Shown: piece by piece, positions 5,455 through 9,667 of the stretch | Position numbering within the stretch: position 1 is the first letter of the stretch | Layout: every line of letters begins with the position of its first letter | NCBI GenBank assembly: GCA_002690445.1 | Contig: NZER01000129.1 | Coordinates: 1 to 9,917, forward strand | Direction of reading: 5' to 3' | Length of the DNA: 9,917 nt | Source of the DNA: Candidatus Pacearchaeota archaeon | GTDB taxonomy: Archaea > Nanoarchaeota > Nanoarchaeia > Pacearchaeales > GW2011-AR1 | Notes under the pieces: generated by a model | Seen by the model: only the letters and a program-made list of their open reading frames with translations | Told to the model about the DNA's origin: nothing | The model's database searches: none | Made by a program: the position numbers and the translations under genes

Positions 5455-6213
5455 TTATTTGAGTATCTTCCCAGTTTCAAGATACCAGAGGTAGAGGTCA
5501 AGTTCTGCTAGGTTTAGGTTTGTTTGATTTGCTAGGTTTTTGAGGATTTTTTCAATTTCTAGGTATTTGTCTTTTGTTAGGGATTTTGATTTTATGATTG
5601 GCAGGTTTTCTGATTCTTCTGGTTTTAATAATTCCCCACTTGATTCAGCCTTTGGCTGAAAACCCACCCTATTTTGTGGAGGTGTTTGCCGAGATTTGTT
5701 AAAACCAGAATCTAACTTTTTTATTAAATTGTGTTTTTCAAGCAGGTCGAGGATGTGGAAGTCGATGATTGCGACATCTTTGTAGCCAATGTTTCTGAGA
5801 AAGTGGGAAGCTTCTTTCATGCCGAGTCCTTTGACATTTTCAATTAGCCAGTTTCGCATTTGCTGGCCGTCTTTTTTCATTATTGCGTTGTGCAGTTCAA
5901 GTGAGCAGGAGCGGGCTTGGGTTATGTAGTTGGCGCGGGTGTTTGGGAAGCGGTGTCCTGATTTTTTTAGTTCTTGGGCAAGTTTGTCTTGGGGCAGGAT
6001 TTCAAATCCTTTTGCTCTGTCAAGTTCTTTTTGGATTCTTATGCATTTTTCTGCGTCAAAGTTGGCTGTCATTAGACAGAAGCATAATTCAGAAAAAACA
6101 TCCTGCTCTTTTTTCTTGCCTTGTTGTTCAAATTCTTTTATTCTTGTGTCTATTGTTTTTGCTGCTTCTGAGTCTTTGAGTTTATTGATTTGAGTTATTA
6201 GTTGGTTTATCAT
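5455..6213 (-). CDS. ogg: 8-oxoguanine DNA glycosylase/AP lyase, Ogg2 type, with in-frame insert
   Basis: This bifunctional HhH-GPD enzyme removes 8-oxoguanine and nicks the abasic site. The helix-hairpin-helix and catalytic region is VKGLGMKEASHFLRN, with the expected Schiff-base Lys133. The catalytic Asp151 lies in VAIIDFHIL. The C-terminal AELDLYLWYLETGK is typical of archaeal Ogg2. Ogg2 proteins are usually about 205-215 aa; this one is 252 aa. The excess is residues about 168-201 (Ser/Pro/Gln/Lys-rich), placed between the Asp helix and the SLTKDKYLEIEKIL helix, and is encoded by an inverted-repeat element. The residue after the catalytic Asp is Phe, where I recall Arg (D-R-H) in other members. 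A weak TATA-like CCTAAATA (6235-6242) precedes the ATG at the usual distance. All catalytic residues remain, so activity is likely. Confidence 0.9.
   Translation of the reverse strand: MINQLITQINKLKDSEAAKTIDTRIKEFEQQGKKKEQDVFSELCFCLMTANFDAEKCIRIQKELDRAKGFEILPQDKLAQELKKSGHRFPNTRANYITQARSCSLELHNAIMKKDGQQMRNWLIENVKGLGMKEASHFLRNIGYKDVAIIDFHILDLLEKHNLIKKLDSGFNKSRQTPPQNRVGFQPKAESSGELLKPEESENLPIIKSKSLTKDKYLEIEKILKNLANQTNLNLAELDLYLWYLETGKILK
5612..5712. repeat. Palindromic element inserted in frame within ogg
   Basis: Terminal inverted repeats are CTGGTTTTAA (5619-5628) and TTAAAACCAG (5699-5708). They extend outward to GATTC (5612-5616, after a 2-base TT gap) and GAATC (5708-5712). Inside is a perfect 7-bp hairpin TTCAGCC-TTT-GGCTGAA (5644-5660). 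The segment CCCTATTTTGTGGAGG (about 5668-5683) nearly repeats at 8330-8345. It encodes residues 168-201 of Ogg, so it was accepted without breaking the frame. The design matches the element in the ATPase gene, but the termini differ. Confidence 0.7.
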
Positions 6214-6256
6214 GTTTTGGGGAGGATGGGGTGGTATTTAGGTTTTGTGGGTTTTA

Positions 6257-6623
6257 TTATTTTTCAATTTCTAAAAATTCATAAATTTCTTTTGCTTTGT
6301 GGCTGTTAAGTGAAATATGTCTTTCTCCTGTTGAGATTTTAATGTTTATGAATTGTCTTTTTAGTAATTCTTTTATTGCATTTTTGTGTTCTTTTGTTCC
6401 TCGTAAATGTGCTGGAAGAGCTTTTTGTAGATTTCTAAGTTCAGTGTGTCTTCTGCCCTAGATATTGAGGTTTAATAATTTTCTGAGAAACCTTTTTATG
6501 ATCGTCTCTTTTAGATTCATAGTATGATAGGGTAACTTTATATTTAATACTTTTTGCTGCGTTGGCGTCGGTCAAATCCTCTAATTTTGCGATTTTTCTA
6601 AAGTATCCCAACTCACGATTCAC
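6257..6623 (-). pseudogene. Frameshifted small gene, unknown family
   Basis: Two adjoining minus-strand frames read like one protein of about 125 aa. Frame A (6623-6441, GTG start) begins VNRELGYFRKIAKLEDL and reaches KPQYLG. Frame B (6457-6257, no start codon) continues RRHTELRNLQKALPAHLRG and ends EFLEIEK. They differ by one base and overlap at 6441-6457, as expected from a single-base indel. The composition (charged, helical) looks coding, but I do not recognise the family. The first residues (NRELG) are part of the dispersed NSRF-type DNA repeat at 6607-6666 read in antisense, so the original start was probably lost. It could also be a sequencing indel in an intact gene. Confidence 0.5.
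6555..6600 (-). repeat. Dispersed repeat AGAAAAATCG...GGATTTGACCG, copy 3 (inverted)
   Basis: On the minus strand AGAAAAATCG, ten A/T-rich bases, then GGATTTGACCGACGCC match the + strand copies at 1671-1707 and 6761-6802. Here the repeat lies in the open frame of the pseudogene and encodes RKIAKLEDLTDA. Confidence 0.5.
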
Positions 6624-6666
6624 TCTCGAAAATGGGGAGAAATTTGTCGAGCGCGAATCGCTCGCC
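6607..6666 (+). repeat. Single copy of the 54-bp NSRF repeat unit
   Basis: CCCAACTCACGATTCACTCT onward matches the tandem 54-bp units at 9794-9917, with about six mismatches in 54. Read on the + strand it gives PNSRFTLENGEKFVE, against PNSRFTLEDGEKFVE in the tandem array; three of the six changes are synonymous. There is no start codon or gene here, so it is a stray unit. Confidence 0.65.
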
Positions 6667-6669
6667 TAT

Positions 6670-6726
6670 AAAAAATTTTACTCTTGAAATCGTAATCCCC
6701 CTGGTTTGTCAAGAGTGAAATTTTTT
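6670..6726. repeat. Composite intergenic hairpin repeat, copy 2
   Basis: Arms 6670-6686 (AAAAAATTTTACTCTTG) and 6710-6726 (CAAGAGTGAAATTTTTT) pair with one mismatch over 17 bp, with a 23-nt loop. The right arm and the following CCCACC are identical to copy 1 (68-84). AATTAGT then AGAAAAATCG follow at 6752-6770. It sits between the pseudogene and the winged-helix gene. Confidence 0.7.
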
Positions 6727-6760
6727 CCCACCCTGTTGCGATGCGACAATTAATTAGTGC

Positions 6761-6802
6761 AGAAAAATCGTTATTTTATAAGGATTTGACCGGCGCCGCT
6801 GC
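6761..6802 (+). repeat. Dispersed repeat AGAAAAATCG...GGATTTGAC(C/T)GGCG, copy 2
   Basis: AGAAAAATCG, eleven A/T-rich bases and GGATTTGACCGGCGCC parallel copy 1 at 1671-1707. It lies about 40 bp upstream of the TATA box of the winged-helix gene, just as copy 1 lies upstream of the ATPase promoter. Confidence 0.55.
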
Positions 6803-6841
6803 GTTTTATTTTTGGAACATTAGTGTCTCAAAAACGGAACA

Positions 6842-6849
6842 TTTATAAA
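6842..6849 (+). promoter_or_regulatory. TATA box that sets the start of the winged-helix gene
   Basis: TTTATAAA is centred 25.5 bp before the ATG at 6871. It lies inside the frame if the upstream GTG at 6823 were the start, which argues for 6871. Confidence 0.6.
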
Positions 6850-6870
6850 GATTTTTTATATGGAGTAAAT

Positions 6871-7167
6871 ATGGAAACTTTATTTAGAAGAGCATTGGGA
6901 GATACTCCGCAAATTCGCGTTCTTGAGTTTTTAATAGAAGGACGAGAATTGGACTATAGTATAAGTGATATTGCTGAAGGAGCTGAGATTGGAAGAACTA
7001 CGCTGTTTAGAATTTTTGATGATTTATTAAGGACAAAAGTGATAGTTCCTACTAGAGTGATTGGGAATGCAAAGCTGTATAAGTTAAATCTTGAAAATGT
7101 GTTTGTTAAAAAATTGGTTGAAGTTTTTGATGAGATAATTTTGAGTAAGAAGAAGGTTGTTGCGTAA
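6871..7167 (+). CDS. Winged helix-turn-helix transcriptional regulator
   Basis: The start is placed at ATG 6871 (98 aa) because the TATA box at 6842-6849 has leaderless spacing; the frame is open back to GTG 6823, but that would include the promoter. The protein starts METLFRRALGDTPQIRVLEF. This is a typical archaeal small wHTH opening in which the first helix leads to the DNA-binding motif (SISDIAEGAEIGRTTLFRIF, residues 30-49). The wing follows (VIVPTRVIGNAKLYKLN, 58-73), then a C-terminal helix that may dimerise. It resembles ArsR/MarR-like one-domain regulators; no metal or redox cysteines are present. The target is unknown. Repeats lie just upstream and an interrupted gene converges from downstream. 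Confidence 0.78.
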   Translation: METLFRRALGDTPQIRVLEFLIEGRELDYSISDIAEGAEIGRTTLFRIFDDLLRTKVIVPTRVIGNAKLYKLNLENVFVKKLVEVFDEIILSKKKVVA

Positions 7168-7172
7168 GGAAA

Positions 7173-7556
7173 TTAATCATCACCCCAGTTAAAATCTAGG
7201 ACTAGACATTCTAAGGTGAGGCTGTCTTTGCCGACTCTGAAGTTCTGGACATCAAGATCTTTAATAGTGTATCCGTTATCTTTGAATTTGGTTAGTGGTA
7301 AAAGATGGTCAGTAATAAATGCCCCCTATTGAAATCTATTGGGTTGGGGTATTGGAATTCCTAGTTCTCTTAGCTTATCCATTGCAATAGTAAGCGGGAT
7401 TTTATATCCTCGAAGAGCTCCAGAATTATAATCATCAAAAGTATCTTGTTTTTCTTGTAATACTGGAAAAGGAATTTCTAATCTAAGAGGAATTTGTTCA
7501 GGGCCTGACTGTTCTGCTCTTACTGCATATTGTTGTGTTTTTGTTGTTTGTTCCAT
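7173..7556 (-). pseudogene. Unknown 127-codon gene interrupted by an in-frame TAG
   Basis: The ATG at 7556 opens 76 codons (MEQTTKTQQYAVRAEQ...IPQPNRFQ) that end at TAG (7326-7328). The same frame stays open for another 50 codons to TAA at 7173. That tail (GAFITDHLLPLTKF...DFNWGDD) looks protein-like and contains no ATG, GTG or TTG, so it cannot be a separate conventional gene. I do not recognise the family. It lies 16 bp after desulfoferrodoxin with no TATA box at the usual distance, so it probably shares that transcript. Base composition is less GT-skewed on the + strand than in the flanking genes, hinting at later arrival. The choices are a nonsense mutation, a sequencing error, or TAG read as an amino acid. 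The first is favoured because the gene at 201-914 ends in TAG. Confidence 0.55.
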
Positions 7557-7572
7557 TAATTGTTAATTTGTT

Positions 7573-7956
7573 TTAACTTGTCCACAACCCGTGCAGGTTG
7601 CAGTAAGCTCGAGCTGTGATTTCTGATGGATCTGCTTTGAGTGGGAATTTTGCTTCTGGTTTGTCTCTTGGTCTGAGGAATTTTTTTGATGAGCCTTTTT
7701 GAGTTGAGATTTCAATCCATTCTATGTAGTGTTCTTGTTCCATGGGGTGGGGAACTGAGCCGACCTTGATTGTGATGCCTTCTGCATCTGTTTCAATTAT
7801 TGGGACGTGTTTTTCTTTTCCTTCTTGTTCTGCTGTGTTTTCTTTTTGCAGAACCATTGGTTTGCTGCAGCAGACTAAAGAGTCCGCGCCCTCATGAAGA
7901 ATTTCAATTATGTTTCTGCAGACTTCGCATTTCCAGATTTGTTTTTGTGTTGTCAT
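7573..7956 (-). CDS. dfx: Desulfoferrodoxin (2Fe superoxide reductase)
   Basis: This enzyme reduces superoxide to hydrogen peroxide in anaerobes with electrons from rubredoxin-like donors. The ATG at 7956 gives 127 aa, beginning MTTQKQIWKCEVC. A longer reading from 8034 would overlap the upstream gene and the TATA box. The N-terminal desulforedoxin domain has Cys10, Cys13, Cys29 and Cys30 for the FeCys4 centre. The catalytic SOR domain has Glu48-Lys49-His50 (EKHVP), His70 (HPM), His76, Cys119 and His122 (YCNLHGLW), a complete set of centre II ligands. Rubrerythrin, about 1.7 kb upstream on the same strand, would remove the peroxide formed. The first 57 bases are identical to the start of the 35-aa gene at 8468-8575. 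Confidence 0.95.
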   Translation of the reverse strand: MTTQKQIWKCEVCRNIIEILHEGADSLVCCSKPMVLQKENTAEQEGKEKHVPIIETDAEGITIKVGSVPHPMEQEHYIEWIEISTQKGSSKKFLRPRDKPEAKFPLKADPSEITARAYCNLHGLWTS

Positions 7957-7977
7957 TTTGTTTGTTAGTTTTTTGGG

Positions 7978-7985
7978 TTTATAAG
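7978..7985 (-). promoter_or_regulatory. TATA box for desulfoferrodoxin
   Basis: CTTATAAA (minus strand) is centred 25.5 bp before the ATG at 7956, which supports that start and a leaderless mRNA. Confidence 0.6.
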
Positions 7986-8002
7986 TTTTTAGTGAGTCGT
8001 GT

Positions 8003-8281
8003 TTACTTCTGCTTTTTGTCTTCCCAAAAAGCATCAGCTTCTTTTTCCATTTTTTCGAGTCGGGTGTAGTAGTCGGGGAATTCGTTTAAATGAGCTAGGG
8101 AGATTTTGCTGGTGACTAGTGGGTCATCGTCAGTTACATTTGAGGTGGGGTCAATTGTGCCGTGTTCTAGTTCAACATCCATGCCTGTACGGAATTGTTC
8201 AACATCAAATTTATCCCATTTAATTCCGAGTTGTTCTCCTATTTCTTTAGCTTGTTCTTTTGTAAAGTGTTTTTTTGTCAT
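8003..8281 (-). CDS. DUF5661 family protein
   Basis: The 92-aa soluble protein starts MTKKHFTKEQAKEIGEQLGI, continues with WDKFDVEQFRTGMDVELEHG and a TNVT/SNVT-DDDP-like block (PTSNVTDDDPLVTSKI), and ends with AHLNEFPDYYTRLEKMEKEA. This matches what I recall of DUF5661, a small helical family of unknown function found in bacteria, archaea and phages, often in multigene neighbourhoods without a clear theme. It lacks the 25.5-bp TATA box seen for other genes; GAGGAGG lies at about 8311-8317, too far from the ATG for a normal Shine-Dalgarno. Desulfoferrodoxin follows 46 bp downstream with its own promoter. Confidence 0.8.
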   Translation of the reverse strand: MTKKHFTKEQAKEIGEQLGIKWDKFDVEQFRTGMDVELEHGTIDPTSNVTDDDPLVTSKISLAHLNEFPDYYTRLEKMEKEADAFWEDKKQK

Positions 8282-8359
8282 ATTGATTTTTATTACTTGG
8301 TTTTGTGAGTCCCTCCTCGTAATTCACTCCCTCTTTTGTGGAGGAACGTAATCGGAAGT

Positions 8360-8374
8360 AACATCAAAGATGTT
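8360..8374. repeat. Perfect 6-bp hairpin AACATC-AAA-GATGTT
   Basis: It lies in the 186-bp region between the DUF5661 gene and the small desulforedoxin gene. It resembles the inner GATGTTG/CAACATC hairpin of the element in the ATPase gene. Confidence 0.45.
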
Positions 8375-8402
8375 CCATGTTTTCCTCGCATGTTCGGAAA
8401 TG

Positions 8403-8418
8403 AGCAAATCGCTCGCCC
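8403..8418. repeat. Fragment of the AAATCGCTC(A/G)CC repeat
   Basis: GAGCAAATCGCTCGCC is shared in part with 6652-6667, with the ATPase insert (about 2368-2380) and with the left edge of the window, and resembles the tandem units after 9794. TTTCGTGCTTTGCGT follows, close to TTTCGCGCTTTGCGT near 1020-1035. Confidence 0.5.
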
Positions 8419-8467
8419 CTTTCGTGCTTTGCGTTTTCTGATATTTTGTTAAATCTAAAATTGTTTT

Positions 8468-8575
8468 TTATTTAATTGGGGTGTTGCAACAAACTAGGGA
8501 GTCTGTGCCTTTATGGAGAATTTCAATTATGTTTCTGCAGACTTCGCATTTCCAGATTTGTTTTTGTGTTGTCAT
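8468..8575 (-). CDS. Stand-alone desulforedoxin-like domain (35 aa)
   Basis: The protein MTTQKQIWKCEVC...LVCCNTPIK has four cysteines (10, 13, 29, 30) spaced as in desulforedoxin, a roughly 36-aa FeCys4 electron carrier that works as a dimer. It equals the N-terminal domain of the desulfoferrodoxin at 7573-7956. The first 57 bases are identical, while later codons differ partly by silent changes (for example CTT/CTC, TCT/TCC, GTC/GTT, TGC/TGT). A partial duplication, possibly with later gene conversion, would explain this. The start overlaps the hicA stop as ATGA, so translation may be coupled. It could serve as electron donor to the superoxide reductase, or be a decaying fragment, given the in-frame tail beyond its stop. 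Confidence 0.6.
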   Translation of the reverse strand: MTTQKQIWKCEVCRNIIEILHKGTDSLVCCNTPIK

Positions 8576-8796
8576 TTTAAATTTTTACATTCTTGTCTTG
8601 AAATTTTGAGGTCTTTTTTTAATATCTTGTTTAATAGTCCTCTATCTAATTTTTCTCCTGGATGGTTTGGGACTGTTGTTGTTCTTCCATCCTGATGTTT
8701 AAGGAATATATGACTCCCTTTTTGTCTTAAAATATTAAAGCCCATTTTTTTAAGGATTTTTATTAACTCAACTGCGGTTAACTGGGGCAGCCGCAT
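8572..8796 (-). CDS. hicA: HicA-type mRNA interferase toxin
   Basis: The 74-aa protein has the HicA double-stranded RNA-binding-like fold pattern: LTAVELIKILKKMGF, then RQKGSHIFLKH with the catalytic His in G-S-H, then TTTVPNHPGEKLDRGLLNKILKKDL. HicA toxins cleave mRNA and are blocked by HicB. The gene lies after hicB with a 29-bp overlap, the less common antitoxin-first order that is well known for this family. Its stop overlaps the next start (ATGA). Confidence 0.9.
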   Translation of the reverse strand: MRLPQLTAVELIKILKKMGFNILRQKGSHIFLKHQDGRTTTVPNHPGEKLDRGLLNKILKKDLKISRQECKNLK

Positions 8797-9004
8797 TTTT
8801 GTTTACCTCTATTTTTTGGATTCCTATAAAATTATTTACTGGTTTAGCGTTTCCTTGTTGCTCTAAACATAGTTCAATAACTTCTTTTGTTCTTTTAATG
8901 AGCTCGTCCATTGTTTTTGCCTGTGTATGGCATCCATCTAATTCAAGCACTTCAGATATTAAGTAACCGTCTTCTCCTTTTTCAATAACTACATTAAATT
9001 CCAT
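8768..9004 (-). CDS. hicB: HicB-like antitoxin
   Basis: The 78-aa protein has the HicB partial RNase-H-like domain: MEFNVVIEKGEDGYLISEV, then LELDGCHTQAKTMDELIKRT and KEVIELCLEQ. It should bind and neutralise HicA. No clear ribbon-helix-helix or HTH DNA-binding tail is present (the C-terminus is short, ending in NAAAPVNRS), so autoregulation may be absent or need other factors. A TATA-like box at 9026-9033 precedes it; rubrerythrin ends 31 bp upstream. Confidence 0.87.
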   Translation of the reverse strand: MEFNVVIEKGEDGYLISEVLELDGCHTQAKTMDELIKRTKEVIELCLEQQGNAKPVNNFIGIQKIEVNKNAAAPVNRS

Positions 9005-9025
9005 ATTTATTTTAATTTTCTTAGG

Positions 9026-9033
9026 TATTTAAA
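9026..9033 (-). promoter_or_regulatory. TATA-like box for hicBA
   Basis: TTTAAATA (minus strand) is centred 25.5 bp before the hicB ATG at 9004. It gives hicBA and the following small gene a promoter separate from rubrerythrin. Confidence 0.45.
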
Positions 9034-9035
9034 TT

Positions 9036-9617
9036 TTAGTAATTTTCACAAAGCAATTCATAATAAGATTGTGCATGATCGCAAGCAGGGCAGGTTTTAG
9101 GTGCTTCTTTTGCTTCGTGAACATAACCGCAGTTTCGGCATTTCCATTTTACGATTTTTTGTTTTTTGAAAACTTGGTCATTTTTTAGATTTTCTAGAAG
9201 TTTTCTATATCTTTTTTCGTGCTGTTCTTCTACTTCTGCTATTTCTTTGAATGAGGTGGCAATTTCACTGAAACCTTCTTGTTCTGCTATTTCCTGAAAG
9301 TTTGGGTAGATTGTTTCCCATTCTGCTTTTTCTCCTTCTGCTGCTGCTAGTAAGTTTTCTTTTGTTGTGCTTATTTTTCCTGCCGGATATTCTGCTTCGA
9401 TTTTAAGAAGATCTCCTTGACTTGGTTCAAGATGTTTGAAAAATATTTCTGCATGTTCTTTTTCATTTGCAGCTGTTTCTTCGAATATTGCTGCTATTTG
9501 CTCGAAGCCTGCTTTTTTTGCTATAGATGCAAAATAAGTATACCTGTTTCTTGCTTGGGATTCTCCTGCAAATGCTTTTAACAAGTTTTTTTCTGTTTCA
9601 CTTCCTTTTAATTCCAT
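9036..9617 (-). CDS. rbr: Rubrerythrin (peroxide reductase)
   Basis: Rubrerythrin reduces hydrogen peroxide to water at a diiron site fed by its rubredoxin domain, in the cytoplasm of anaerobes. The 193 aa have the normal two-domain plan. The four-helix ferritin-like domain (about 1-145) carries Glu19 (AGESQARNRY), Glu52 and His55 (NEKEH), Glu94 (AAAEGEKAEW) and the ExxE set Glu128/Glu131 (EVEEQHEKRY). The rubredoxin-like domain has Cys160, Cys163, Cys176 and Cys179. It would complete the superoxide-to-water route with desulfoferrodoxin. The start is supported by TATA at 9639-9646, shared with the divergent gene at 9668. Confidence 0.96.
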   Translation of the reverse strand: MELKGSETEKNLLKAFAGESQARNRYTYFASIAKKAGFEQIAAIFEETAANEKEHAEIFFKHLEPSQGDLLKIEAEYPAGKISTTKENLLAAAEGEKAEWETIYPNFQEIAEQEGFSEIATSFKEIAEVEEQHEKRYRKLLENLKNDQVFKKQKIVKWKCRNCGYVHEAKEAPKTCPACDHAQSYYELLCENY

Positions 9618-9638
9618 GATTTAACAATAAAACTTATG

Positions 9639-9646
9639 TTTATAAA
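9639..9646. promoter_or_regulatory. Palindromic TATA box midway between two divergent starts
   Basis: TTTATAAA reads the same on both strands. Exactly 21 bases separate it from the rubrerythrin start codon on the left (9617) and from the ATG at 9668 on the right. Each gives the 25.5-bp centre-to-start spacing seen elsewhere in the window. One TBP site could serve both directions; BRE or factors would set the balance (inference). Confidence 0.55.
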
Positions 9647-9667
9647 GTTTAGTGAAGTTTGTTAACT

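Larger units (their letters stand above)
8324..8467 (-). pseudogene. Start-less 47-codon tail in frame with the desulforedoxin gene
   Basis: Directly after the TAA of the 35-aa gene (8468-8470) the same frame is open for 47 codons to TGA at 8324-8326. The last part (ISEHARKTWNIFDVTSDYVP, then PQKRE) looks like real protein sequence. There is no ATG or GTG. I do not recognise it. The segment also holds repeat DNA: GAGCAAATCGCTCGCC (8403-8418) and a hairpin AACATC-AAA-GATGTT (8360-8374). It may be the remnant of a gene whose front was replaced by the duplicated desulforedoxin sequence. Confidence 0.35.

Noticed and set aside
5883..6193. Hydrophobic + strand frames opposite ogg
   Set aside because: The Leu/Cys/Phe-rich composition is an artefact of reading the antisense of a Lys/Glu-rich gene.
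6823..6870. GTG start for the winged-helix gene, adding 16 residues
   Set aside because: The TATA box would lie within the coding region; METLFRRALGDTPQIR is a typical N-terminus for this kind of protein.
7326..7328. TAG as pyrrolysine
   Set aside because: TAG ends the gene at 201-914 normally, and no pyl gene is in view. It is kept only as an alternative to a nonsense mutation.
7957..8034. N-terminal extension of desulfoferrodoxin
   Set aside because: It overlaps the upstream gene and the promoter, and the family starts at MTTQKQIWKC.
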